DNA of 64,000 bases. Source: Mesorhizobium hawassense (lineage in GTDB: Bacteria; Pseudomonadota; Alphaproteobacteria; Rhizobiales; Rhizobiaceae). The stretch is from positions 124,001 to 188,000 of the forward strand of contig NZ_QMBP01000005.1 in NCBI RefSeq assembly GCF_003289945.1, written 5' to 3'. Both the position numbers and the translations under genes were made by a program. Each line of letters begins with the position of its first letter. Position 1 is the first letter of the stretch. Of the stretch, positions 27,468 through 35,601 are shown in pieces. The notes beneath the pieces are model-generated. The model made no database searches and was not told the DNA's origin. It saw only the letters and a list, made by a program, of their open reading frames with translations.

Positions 27468-29042
27468 TCAGGCCAGGCTGTGCATGGTGCCCGGCACGCG
27501 ATAGGGCGCGCGCTCCGCTGTTCTCGGCCTGATGGCGAGACCGGCGAGATAGCGCTGGAAGCTCGCTGCCTCCTGCACCGGCGAAGCCAGCGCGACATGG
27601 CCGTCCGGCCGCACCAGATAGGCGGCGTCGCGCTGCAGGCCGGCTTTCGCGGCCACGTCAGACCAGGCGAAGGCGTGGACCGGAATGCCGGTCGATGCCA
27701 GCATCGCCCGGAACTCGGCATTGACCTCGCCATAGACATGGACCTGCCAATCGAGCGAGCGCAGCGGCTCGAAATTGTCGCTGCCCGGCGTCGGCACATA
27801 AGGCAGGCGATCGCCGCCGCTGACTTTTCCCGCGGTGCCGGAGCTGATTGGCCCGGCGCGGTACTGGATCGCCGCTTGCGAGATGACGCCGAAGAAGGCG
27901 CGCGAGCCGAACGACGTGTGCAGCGCGATGTTCAGGATCTTCGGCATCAGATAGCGCCGGAACAGGCCGATGAGCCGCGAGCGGCTGGTGATGAAACGAA
28001 ACGCCGTGTCGGTGCTCTCGATCAGCTTGCGGGCAAAAGCGATGCGCTCCGGCTCGTAGCTGTCGAGCAGGCGCGGATCGGCGCGGCCCTGGACAACGGC
28101 GGCGAGCTTCCAGGCGAGGTTCACTGCATCGCCCATGCCGGTGTTCATGCCCTGGCCGCCGGCCGGGCTGTGGATGTGGCCGGCATCGCCGCAGAGGAAC
28201 ACGCGGCCGACGCGGAACCGCTCGGCGACGCGGTGATGGACGCGGTAGGTCGAGAACCAGTTGACCTCGTCGACCTTGACCCCGGTGTCGCGCTCGACAT
28301 CGGCGCGGATCGCTTCGAAGGTGATCGTGTCGTCGGCCTCATGCGCCTTCGGCACGATGCCGATCAGCCTGACAGAGCCGGACTGCCGGACCGGCATGAC
28401 GATGGCGAAGCCGTAAGTGCTGATCGTCGTGTCCATGCCATTGCGGCTGATTTCGCCGGTGCCTTTCACGTCGGCGACATAGAAAGCCTGCTCGTAGGTG
28501 CCGCCGGGAAAGCCGATGTTCAGCCCATGGCGCACGGTGCTGCGGGCACCGTCGCAGCCGGCGAGATAGGCGGCGTTGACCGTCTCGGTCCGGCCGTTCT
28601 TGCTCAGCGTCGCGATGACCGCGTCGCCCTTGTCCTGGAAGGCGACCAGCTCCGTGCTCCGCTCGACCTCGACGCCGGCGCGCTCCAGATGCGTGATCAG
28701 CACGCGTTCGTGGATGTCTTGCGGCAGGGCGAAGGCGAAGGAATAGGGGCTTATGCCGCGGCCGAAATCCGAGAGTGGCAACCTTGCGGCGACGCCGGCC
28801 GGCGTGTGCACGGTCAGCCGCTCGAGCTTTACGCCCGCCGCCAGCACGTCGTCGACGATGCCGACCTGGCGATGGAACTCCAGCGTGCGCGCCTGGACGG
28901 CCAGCGCCCGCGAGGTCTCGCCGGGAGCGGCGGCTTTGTCGAAGATGCGCACCGGCACGCCAAGCCTGGTCAGCCAGAGCGCGAGCGTCAGCCCGGTTGG
29001 GCCGGCGCCGGCGATGAGGACCTTGGTCTTTGACATGGTCAT
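27468..29042 (-). CDS. FAD-dependent monooxygenase (aromatic/phenol hydroxylase family)
   Basis: A 524-residue flavoprotein of the PheA/TfdB/UbiH class. It shows the N-terminal Rossmann motif VLIAGAGPTGLTLALWL, the second FAD/NADPH motif GCDGARSTVRHGL near residue 160, and the conserved VFLCGDAGHIHSPAGGQGMNTGMGD near residue 280. It should hydroxylate an aromatic compound with NAD(P)H and oxygen. The ATG overlaps the adaptor stop (ATGA) and GAGAAGG precedes it. Lying between an efflux adaptor and an RND pump, it may modify a toxic aromatic or antibiotic before or alongside export; related enzymes inactivate rifamycins or tetracyclines. The drug link is inference. Confidence 0.9.
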   Translation of the reverse strand: MTMSKTKVLIAGAGPTGLTLALWLTRLGVPVRIFDKAAAPGETSRALAVQARTLEFHRQVGIVDDVLAAGVKLERLTVHTPAGVAARLPLSDFGRGISPYSFAFALPQDIHERVLITHLERAGVEVERSTELVAFQDKGDAVIATLSKNGRTETVNAAYLAGCDGARSTVRHGLNIGFPGGTYEQAFYVADVKGTGEISRNGMDTTISTYGFAIVMPVRQSGSVRLIGIVPKAHEADDTITFEAIRADVERDTGVKVDEVNWFSTYRVHHRVAERFRVGRVFLCGDAGHIHSPAGGQGMNTGMGDAVNLAWKLAAVVQGRADPRLLDSYEPERIAFARKLIESTDTAFRFITSRSRLIGLFRRYLMPKILNIALHTSFGSRAFFGVISQAAIQYRAGPISSGTAGKVSGGDRLPYVPTPGSDNFEPLRSLDWQVHVYGEVNAEFRAMLASTGIPVHAFAWSDVAAKAGLQRDAAYLVRPDGHVALASPVQEAASFQRYLAGLAIRPRTAERAPYRVPGTMHSLA

Positions 29043-30178
29043 TTTCCTTCTCCCACGATCATACGAACTTTTTCATGTTCCCGCAGCCGGTTTACGCCGG
29101 CGGTGACGACCCGGTCGCCTTTGGCGAGCCCGTCGCTGACGACGACGCGGTCGGTTTCGTAGCGGGCGATGGCGACGGGCTTCAGCTCCACCGCCGAACT
29201 GGCGTCGACCACCCAGACGGCCGGCTGGCCGTCCTTGTCGAACAGCGCGCTGCCGGGCAGGGTCACGACCGGCGCGCCTGCGATCTCGACGCGGCCGGCG
29301 ACGCTGGCGCCGAAGCGCATCTCGTCCGGCGCGTTGTCGAGCGAGACCTTCACCTGGAAGGTGCGGGTGGCGGCGTCGGCCATCGGCGCGATCTCGCGCA
29401 CCGTTCCGGTGGTCGTGATCGCCGGATTGCTGAGCAGCGAGACCGTGACGGCTGGGATCTGCTTGCCGCGCTGGTCGCTGGCAAAAGCCGCTTCCGCGAT
29501 GGAGAACACCGCGTCGCGGGTCTTCGGATCGGCGACGCGCACCACCATCTGCCCGACATTGACGGACTGGCCGGCTTCGGCGCCGGTGGCGGTGACGATG
29601 CCGTCGAACTCCGCATGCAGCTCGGTGTAGCCGAGCTGGTCCTCCGCCATCGCGAAGGCGATCTTCGCCGATTTCAGCTTGGCCTCGGCCGAGCGCAGAT
29701 TCTTCAGCGTCGCGTCATGGTTGGCGCGGGTCGTAAAGCCCTTGGCGAGCAGCGCGTTGATGCGCGCTTCGGCGGCGCTGGCCTCGACCAGCACGGCCTG
29801 TGCGGCCGCCACATCGGCCTCGGCGCTGGCGAGACGGTTGCGGTAGTCCTGGTCGTCGACGCGGGCGAGGACCTCGCCCTTCTTCACCGTGGCGCCGATC
29901 TCGGCGACGCGCTGGATGAGCTTGCCGGAGACGCGAAAACCGAGGTCGCTCTCCAGTCTCGGCTTGATCTCGCCGATGGCGACGCGGTTATCCGCGACGG
30001 GAGCCGGCGAGACCGAAACCGCCTTGACCAGCTTGGTCTCGGGCGTCGCCGGCGCGGCGTTCGATGCCTCGCTTCTGGCGCCATGCCAGACCACCGCGGC
30101 GCCACAGGCGAGGGCGGCGACCGACCCAGCGACGAGGCGGCGCCTGAGCGGCTTGTTGTGAAAGAGTGCGGCAATCAT
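29039..30178 (-). CDS. RND efflux periplasmic adaptor (membrane fusion protein)
   Basis: A 379-residue adaptor. A short cytoplasmic start is followed by one hydrophobic segment (RLVAGSVAALACGAAVVW, residues 13-30). Next come the lipoyl half-motif LGFRVSGKLIQRVAEIGATVKKGEVLARVD, a coiled-coil hairpin rich in Ala and Glu, the second lipoyl half GIVTATGAEAGQSVNVGQ, and beta-barrel and membrane-proximal domains. It would link the RND pump to an outer-membrane channel, which is not encoded here. GGAG precedes the ATG. It heads the adaptor-monooxygenase-pump operon. Confidence 0.92.
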   Translation of the reverse strand: MIAALFHNKPLRRRLVAGSVAALACGAAVVWHGARSEASNAAPATPETKLVKAVSVSPAPVADNRVAIGEIKPRLESDLGFRVSGKLIQRVAEIGATVKKGEVLARVDDQDYRNRLASAEADVAAAQAVLVEASAAEARINALLAKGFTTRANHDATLKNLRSAEAKLKSAKIAFAMAEDQLGYTELHAEFDGIVTATGAEAGQSVNVGQMVVRVADPKTRDAVFSIAEAAFASDQRGKQIPAVTVSLLSNPAITTTGTVREIAPMADAATRTFQVKVSLDNAPDEMRFGASVAGRVEIAGAPVVTLPGSALFDKDGQPAVWVVDASSAVELKPVAIARYETDRVVVSDGLAKGDRVVTAGVNRLREHEKVRMIVGEGK

Positions 30179-30395
30179 GTTGTCTCCATGCCCAAGGTTG
30201 CGGCCGCGCTTGGGAGGACGCGGCAGGCTGAAAATCGTGCTGGCTGCGAGAAAAACCGGTGTTTCGGCTGACTTGCGCCGGCCAGAATGTTTTGCGATTT
30301 CGGCGCCGGGAAATCCCGAACGGTTTCTGAAAATTTTCCGATGTTTGGGTGAGGCGGCCTTTTGGGCCGCCGTCATCAGATGCTGGAACGGGCGC

Positions 30396-31331
30396 TCACA
30401 CCGTCCAGAAATAGCGCACGATGTGGAAGAAGATCGGCGCGGCGAAGACCAGGCTGTCGGTTCGGTCGAGCATGCCGCCATGGCCTTCGATCAGGTGGCC
30501 CCAGTCCTTGACGCCCTGGTCGCGCTTGATCGCCGAGGCGACGAGCCCGCCGAGAAATCCCATCGCGCAGGCGATGAAGGCGACGGCCGAGGCCTGCAGC
30601 GGCGAGAACGGTGTGATGAAGGAGAGCAGCGCGCCGAGCAGGCTCGACGCGACCAGTCCGCCGATCAGTCCTTCCCAGGTCTTCGAGGGCGACACATTAG
30701 GTGAGAACCGGTGCTTTCCGAACAGCTTGCCGAAAATGTACTGCAGCACGTCGCTGCCCTGCACGACGATGATCAGGAAGGCGATGAGCAGCAGGTTGCG
30801 GCCCTCGAAGCCGGGCACGTTGAGCGTCAGCAAAGCAGGCACGTGGCTGACGCAATAAACCGAGATCATGATTGCCCATTGCTGCGCCGAGACGCGTTCC
30901 AGAAAACGTTCGGTGTCGCCATGCAGCGCCGTGATCGCCGGCATCAAAAGGAAGCAGTAGACCGGGATGAAGATGACGAACAGCCCGTACCAGGCCGTCC
31001 ACACCAGCCAGTACTGGAACGGGATGACGATGCCGAACATGCCGAGCAGCACCCAGTGGTCGCTGCGCCGGCTGTGCGTCAGCGTCACGAATTCGCGCAG
31101 CGCCGCGAACGAGATCAGCGCGAACAGGATGGTCATGCCGTAACGGCCGAAGAAGAAGGCGACCGTCATCAGCGCCACCATCACCCACCAGGCATTGATG
31201 CGCTGGGTGAGGTTGACGAGCGTCGCGCTGAGCGGCTTCGGCGCGCGCATCGAAAGGATGCCGGCGGTGACGCTGGCGGTGCTCAGCACCACGAAAAGGC
31301 CGATGATGAGAATGCTGATTTCGTGGCGCAT
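30396..31331 (-). CDS. CDP-diglyceride synthase (phosphatidate cytidylyltransferase), YnbB-like
   Basis: A 311-residue inner-membrane enzyme with about eight helices. The CdsA signature is clear near the C-terminus: SAIKRDQGVKDWGHLIEGHG followed by GMLDRTDS, and FSPNVSPSKTWEG earlier. It would activate phosphatidic acid with CTP to CDP-diacylglycerol. Its ATG shares one base with the stop of the acyltransferase gene. This is the last of six coupled genes. As the cell must also have a housekeeping CdsA, this copy probably feeds the CDP-alcohol transferase at the head of the operon, as YnbB may do with YnbA in E. coli. Confidence 0.9.
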   Translation of the reverse strand: MRHEISILIIGLFVVLSTASVTAGILSMRAPKPLSATLVNLTQRINAWWVMVALMTVAFFFGRYGMTILFALISFAALREFVTLTHSRRSDHWVLLGMFGIVIPFQYWLVWTAWYGLFVIFIPVYCFLLMPAITALHGDTERFLERVSAQQWAIMISVYCVSHVPALLTLNVPGFEGRNLLLIAFLIIVVQGSDVLQYIFGKLFGKHRFSPNVSPSKTWEGLIGGLVASSLLGALLSFITPFSPLQASAVAFIACAMGFLGGLVASAIKRDQGVKDWGHLIEGHGGMLDRTDSLVFAAPIFFHIVRYFWTV

Positions 31332-31990
31332 CAATCGTCTCGGTCGGGGCGCGGGTCGAGCGCCAGGAGGGCGGCGCGGGCGCGCTGCAGGAAGGCGCGG
31401 CGTTCCTCGCCCGGCGCTATTGCCACCGGCGCGCCGAAGACGACGCGGCAAAGCAGCGGCACCGGCAGGAACTGGCCCTTGGGCAGCACGCGCGACATGT
31501 TCTCGATCCAACACGGGATGAGCTCCACATCCGGCCGCGCCATCGACAGATTGTAGAGCCCCGAACGGAAGGGCAGCAGCTCGTCGCTCGAGTTGCGGGT
31601 GCCTTCCGGAAAGATGATCAGCGAGTGGCCCTGCTCGAGCACGGAGAGCATGATCGAGATCGGGTGCTCCGCCTCGCTTGTCCAGGTCCGGCTGATCAGC
31701 ACGGAGGACAGCATGTCCTCGGCGATGAAGCGGCGCAGCCGCGACTTGCCCCAATATTCGGCCGCGGCGATCGCGTGCGTCTTGGCGCGCTCCGTCTCGC
31801 TGAGGCAGGCCGACAGCAGGATGAAATCGCCATGGCTGGTGTGGTTGGCGAAATAGATGCGCTGCCGGTCCGACGGCTGGCTGCCGCTCCAGATCGGCCG
31901 CACGCCGGTGACGGCCCAGGCCATCGCCGACAGGCCGACCGAGGTCACCGTCTGCAAAAGCGTATAGGTGCGCAGCGCAAGCTTGCTCAT
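31331..31990 (-). CDS. PlsC-type lysophospholipid acyltransferase
   Basis: A 219-residue member of the LPLAT family. The catalytic HX4D motif is NHTSHGD at residues 49-55 and the substrate motif is FPEGTR near residue 125. A hydrophobic segment near residues 12-30 anchors it to the membrane. It would transfer a fatty acyl group to a lysolipid, probably lysophosphatidate or the product lipid of this operon. It overlaps both neighbours (ATGA upstream, TGATG downstream). An acyltransferase is not part of E. coli ynbABCD as I recall it, so it is a notable addition. Confidence 0.9.
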   Translation of the reverse strand: MSKLALRTYTLLQTVTSVGLSAMAWAVTGVRPIWSGSQPSDRQRIYFANHTSHGDFILLSACLSETERAKTHAIAAAEYWGKSRLRRFIAEDMLSSVLISRTWTSEAEHPISIMLSVLEQGHSLIIFPEGTRNSSDELLPFRSGLYNLSMARPDVELIPCWIENMSRVLPKGQFLPVPLLCRVVFGAPVAIAPGEERRAFLQRARAALLALDPRPDRDD

Positions 31991-32430
31991 CTGGGCATCC
32001 AGAAACCGGCCCAAAGGAATGCCACGACGAAGACCGCGAAGGCGATGCGCTGCCGCGCCAACAGGCGGCGCGTTCCGGCGATGCGGTCGTCGAGCGGGCG
32101 CGGCGCGGCCGGAGCCGGTTTCAGCCGCATGCGCGCCAGGATGTCGTCGATCGCCGCGCCGCCGGAAAGCTCGTCGTCATGGCTTGCCATCAAACGAAAG
32201 AGCAGCGCATCGAAAGACAGAAGCGCCGAAAATCCAAGCACCACCACCGCGCTCGCCGCCGCGGCGAGCAATCCCAGCATCGCGAACGGAGCATGCAGCG
32301 CGCCGCGCGCCGAAGCGACCAGTGGCGCGACGCTGTCGCCGGCAATCACGATAGTGGCGGGCCATGCCGCCTGCGTGATCAGCATGGCGGCAAAGCGGCC
32401 TGCTTTTTCCTGAAAGGCGGCGTCGCTCAT
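31987..32430 (-). CDS. Small membrane protein in lipid operon
   Basis: A 147-residue protein with helices at about residues 45-75 and near the C-terminus (IAFAVFVVAFLWAGFW), and a polar middle containing LMASHDDELSGGAAIDDILARMR. No catalytic motif was recognised. Both ends overlap neighbouring genes in the ATGA manner, which shows it is a real and co-translated gene. It could be a scaffold or chaperone for the lipid enzymes. Function unknown. Confidence 0.72.
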   Translation of the reverse strand: MSDAAFQEKAGRFAAMLITQAAWPATIVIAGDSVAPLVASARGALHAPFAMLGLLAAAASAVVVLGFSALLSFDALLFRLMASHDDELSGGAAIDDILARMRLKPAPAAPRPLDDRIAGTRRLLARQRIAFAVFVVAFLWAGFWMPR

Positions 32431-33764
32431 GCCGGCTCGTCCAGTCCGAGCTGAAGATGCACCGGCCGGCCGGACGCCGCGAGCTGCTTGCGTGCCTGCG
32501 CCGGCGTGTGCGAGCGGCCGCTCGCGACCAGCCATCGAGCGACGACGGTGGCGCTCCGCTGGAAGCCGAGCGCGCAGCAAACCAGCACCGTGCCCTGCCG
32601 GCGCGCCGGTTCGATCGCGGCCACCGCCTGGTCGAGCGTGTCGGCGGGAGGCGAGAGCAGATCGAGCATGGCAAAGCTCACCCAGCGGCCCGTCGCATCG
32701 TGTGGCCGCTCCAACTCGGCGGCAAGGTCGATCACCGTGCCGAAGGCGTCGGCTTCGGCGGCGTCGGGAAAGCGTCCGAGGAAGACGCCGTCGGTGACCG
32801 TCACCACCGGTGGCAGCCTGCGCGTCCAGGCCCAGACATTGATTTTTGCGCCCAGCCGGTACGGCCAGAGCAGGATACGGCTTGCCAGCGACACGCGGCC
32901 GTCCGGCGTCTTCTGGAACACTTTCGCGCCGGCTCCGGCATAGGCGAAGGCGGCGATGGCCAGCGCCAGCGCCGGCCACAAAAGCGCAAGCGCGACCGCC
33001 GAGAAAAAGGCGCCGAGCGCCGCGACGGCAAGCGCCAGCACGGCGCCGAGCCCGTAGTACAACAGGAGCCGCCTGGCCTTGGCATCGGCGGTCATGTGGA
33101 AGTTTGTGACGGGCAGCTCGCCCTTGGCCGGAAACAGCCACAGCGCGAAGAAGCCGAGCAGCGCGCCGGTCGGAATGTCGATGAAATGGTGCTGCCACGT
33201 CGTCAGCACCGAGGCGCCGATCAGAAAGCACCAGCCGTGCCAGAGCGTGAGCAGCGGGCCGGAAAGGCGCTGGCGCCAGTGATCCCAGATGATCACCAGC
33301 AGCGCGATGTGCAGCGAAGGGACCTGGTTGAACGGCTTGTCGAAGCCGCCGAGCACGGCAAACAGAAAGGCGGGCAGGCCGGTGGTCGCCGGCCGCACGA
33401 AGGTCGCGGCCAGCGGAAACAGGATGAAGCACGAGACGGCGACGACCTGCGCGGTGAGGTAGCGGCCGGCCAGCCTGTTCACGCCCTGCCTGCTGTTATT
33501 GAGCAGCAGCGACAGGGCGTAGAACAGGTTGATCGACCAATAGGGCACGATCGTCCAGGCGAGGAACGGAACGTGGTGCTCCCAGGAGAAGACGATGCTG
33601 CCGACATATGAGCGCGTCGAGGCCAGCCAGTTGGCGAAGCCATAGGTCGAATAGAAGAACGGCGCCAGGAAGGCGAGCCAGACGGCAGCCCGGATGACGA
33701 CACGTCCATAGGGTTCGGCGTCAGGGCTGTCTGAAAGTGGCGGGGGCTCGGCACTGTTGGGCAT
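32427..33764 (-). CDS. PAP2 phosphatase fused to dual-specificity phosphatase domain, YnbD-like
   Basis: A 445-residue membrane protein with two phosphatase domains. The first, in a bundle of helices, has the PAP2 elements KPFNQVPSLHIAL and HHFIDIPTGALLG. The second (about residues 325-440) is a tyrosine/dual-specificity phosphatase-like domain with the CX5R loop VLVCCALGFQRSATVVARWL and an upstream DLAAEL region where the acid would lie. Lipid-phosphate and phosphoinositide-type dephosphorylation are both possible. It matches E. coli YnbD in layout and length. The gene follows the hydrolase-methyltransferase gene by 12 bases and overlaps the next by ATGA. Confidence 0.86.
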   Translation of the reverse strand: MPNSAEPPPLSDSPDAEPYGRVVIRAAVWLAFLAPFFYSTYGFANWLASTRSYVGSIVFSWEHHVPFLAWTIVPYWSINLFYALSLLLNNSRQGVNRLAGRYLTAQVVAVSCFILFPLAATFVRPATTGLPAFLFAVLGGFDKPFNQVPSLHIALLVIIWDHWRQRLSGPLLTLWHGWCFLIGASVLTTWQHHFIDIPTGALLGFFALWLFPAKGELPVTNFHMTADAKARRLLLYYGLGAVLALAVAALGAFFSAVALALLWPALALAIAAFAYAGAGAKVFQKTPDGRVSLASRILLWPYRLGAKINVWAWTRRLPPVVTVTDGVFLGRFPDAAEADAFGTVIDLAAELERPHDATGRWVSFAMLDLLSPPADTLDQAVAAIEPARRQGTVLVCCALGFQRSATVVARWLVASGRSHTPAQARKQLAASGRPVHLQLGLDEPA

Positions 33765-33777
33765 GCGTGGGCGGTTC

Positions 33778-35565
33778 CTAAACCCGCCTTGCCAGCGAGA
33801 CGGTGAAGATGCCCCACTGGTCGATGCGCTGGTCGAGCTTCTCGAAGCCGGCCGCCTCGACCAACTGGTCCATCTCGGCTTGCGTGCGCCGCCGCATCAC
33901 CCAGGCCTGGCCGCCGCGATGCGAGGTCAGGCTGCGCGCGATCATCTCGATCTGCGGGTGCCAGGGCTGGTTGGTGTAGATCAGCAGGCTGCCCGGCAGC
34001 ATGGCGCGGGCGAGGCCGCCGAGCGAGCGGGTAATCATCGCATTGTCGGCGAACAGCTCGTAGAGCCCGGAGACGATGGCGAGGTCCGGCGCCGGCTTCA
34101 GCGACGCAAGCCCATCGCCGTCGAAAGCGTCGGCGCGCCGGAACGAGACGCTCGCCGGCATCTGCCGTTCGGCGATCAGCTTGCGGCCGAGCTCGACATT
34201 GATGTCGGAATAGTCTTGCAGGCGCACGCTGGCCGGTTGCTCGGGGCCTTTGGCGATGGCGTCTAGCACGTAGCGGCCGTGGCCGGCGGCGATGTCGAGG
34301 ATGTGGCCTGCCCGTCCGGCTGCCTTCAGCTTTTCCAGTGCCTGGCCGATCAGTTCTTCGAGGTTGAGCTTGCGCTGGCGGATGCCGCGCCAGCCAATGG
34401 CGTCGAGGAAGGTCCGGTCGACCATGCGGCCGATCGGCCCCAATCCGCGCGCGTCGTTCTCGTAGACATAGTCCAGCGTCGAGCCGGAATCGAAGCCGGT
34501 GCCGACGCCGATCTTCATGCCGCGCGAAAACCAGCTGCCGGCGCGAATGGAGGCGCGGCTCATCGCCCAATAGAGGCCCCTGGGCGACAGAAGATCGAGC
34601 GGCGAGGCGAGCCTGTCGGCCTCGTCGCGCGTATAGCCGGCGATGTCCGCTTGCTTCAGGTCGACGGCGGGCGCTGGGGTCAGAAACTGTGCTTCGAGGA
34701 ACGGCCGGATCAAGTCGAGCGCGTTGCCGCGGTCGCGCTCGCCCAGCGTATCGTGGAAGAAGCCCGGCAGCACATGCCGCTCCTTGATGCGGCTGCCGAG
34801 ATTGACGAAGAACTCGTGCTGCGGGCCGTGCCGCACCACCCAGTCACTGCCGGACAGAAGAAGCTGCGTCGGCATGGTGATGGCGCGGGCGTCAGCAACG
34901 ATGCGCGCCGCGTGCTGGTAGAGCTCGACCAGGATGTTAGAGGCGATCGGACGCGTGATCAGCGGATCGTTCTCGAAGGAGGCGATGCGCACCGGGTCAT
35001 GGGTGAGCAGGCTCGCCTTGACGTAGGAATTGACGAAGAAGCGCCCCTTGAGCTTCTGCCAGAACGCAATGCCCTCCTTGGCGAAGGGGACGTAGAGCTT
35101 GACGGAGAAGGCGGGTGAGGCGAGCACCATGGCGCGCAGTTTCGGTGCGTAATCATGCACCCAGGCTGCGGCAAGCACCGCGCCGAAGGATTGCGCGATC
35201 AGCGCGATATCCTGTGCGCCGAAACCGTCTTTGGCGGCGATCTCGCGCATGAAACAGGCGATATCGCGCACTAACGCCGCGAAGGACGGGGCATAGCCGC
35301 GCTCGCCGGCAGAGCGCCCATTGCCGCGCGCGTCCCAGGCATAGAAGGCGTAGTCCGGCATGCGCAACTCGTCGACGAGATGCGCCATGCGGCCGCCATG
35401 CTCGTGGCCGCGATGGAAGAGCACGACCGCACCTCTGGGCTCGGGCGATACCGCCGGCCAGAAACGGTAGAATATCTCGGTGCCGTCATGACTGCGGAAC
35501 GTACGTTCCTGCGCCTGCCGCGCAACGCTCTCAGCCGGTGCGGTGGCGATCTGTTCGTGAAGCAT
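33778..35565 (-). CDS. Alpha/beta hydrolase fused to SAM-dependent methyltransferase, YnbC-like
   Basis: A 595-residue fusion. Residues 15-320 are an alpha/beta hydrolase of the lysophospholipase/monoacylglycerol lipase type: AVVLFHRGHEHGG, DARGNGRSAGERG, nucleophile elbow IAQSFGA (Ala replaces the usual first Gly), and a C-terminal HDTLGERDRG His. Residues 380-595 are a class I methyltransferase with motif ILDIAAGHGRYVLDA. GGAGGGG precedes the chosen ATG; a longer start seven codons upstream is possible. E. coli YnbC has the same fusion and length, from memory. Deacylation and methylation of a lipid head group is an attractive but unproven role. Confidence 0.88.
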   Translation of the reverse strand: MLHEQIATAPAESVARQAQERTFRSHDGTEIFYRFWPAVSPEPRGAVVLFHRGHEHGGRMAHLVDELRMPDYAFYAWDARGNGRSAGERGYAPSFAALVRDIACFMREIAAKDGFGAQDIALIAQSFGAVLAAAWVHDYAPKLRAMVLASPAFSVKLYVPFAKEGIAFWQKLKGRFFVNSYVKASLLTHDPVRIASFENDPLITRPIASNILVELYQHAARIVADARAITMPTQLLLSGSDWVVRHGPQHEFFVNLGSRIKERHVLPGFFHDTLGERDRGNALDLIRPFLEAQFLTPAPAVDLKQADIAGYTRDEADRLASPLDLLSPRGLYWAMSRASIRAGSWFSRGMKIGVGTGFDSGSTLDYVYENDARGLGPIGRMVDRTFLDAIGWRGIRQRKLNLEELIGQALEKLKAAGRAGHILDIAAGHGRYVLDAIAKGPEQPASVRLQDYSDINVELGRKLIAERQMPASVSFRRADAFDGDGLASLKPAPDLAIVSGLYELFADNAMITRSLGGLARAMLPGSLLIYTNQPWHPQIEMIARSLTSHRGGQAWVMRRRTQAEMDQLVEAAGFEKLDQRIDQWGIFTVSLARRV

Positions 35566-35601
35566 GCTGTTCCCCTCCGACGGCATCGCGGGCCTCGATG
35601 C

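Noticed and set aside
25116..29033. 1305-codon open frame on the plus strand
   Set aside because: It lies opposite the monooxygenase, the gap and the RND pump, follows their codon pattern and has no motif. Long antisense frames are common at this GC content.
30396..31754. Longer N-terminus for the CDP-diglyceride synthase
   Set aside because: The extra 141 residues read the acyltransferase gene out of frame; the ATG coupled to that stop codon is at 31331.
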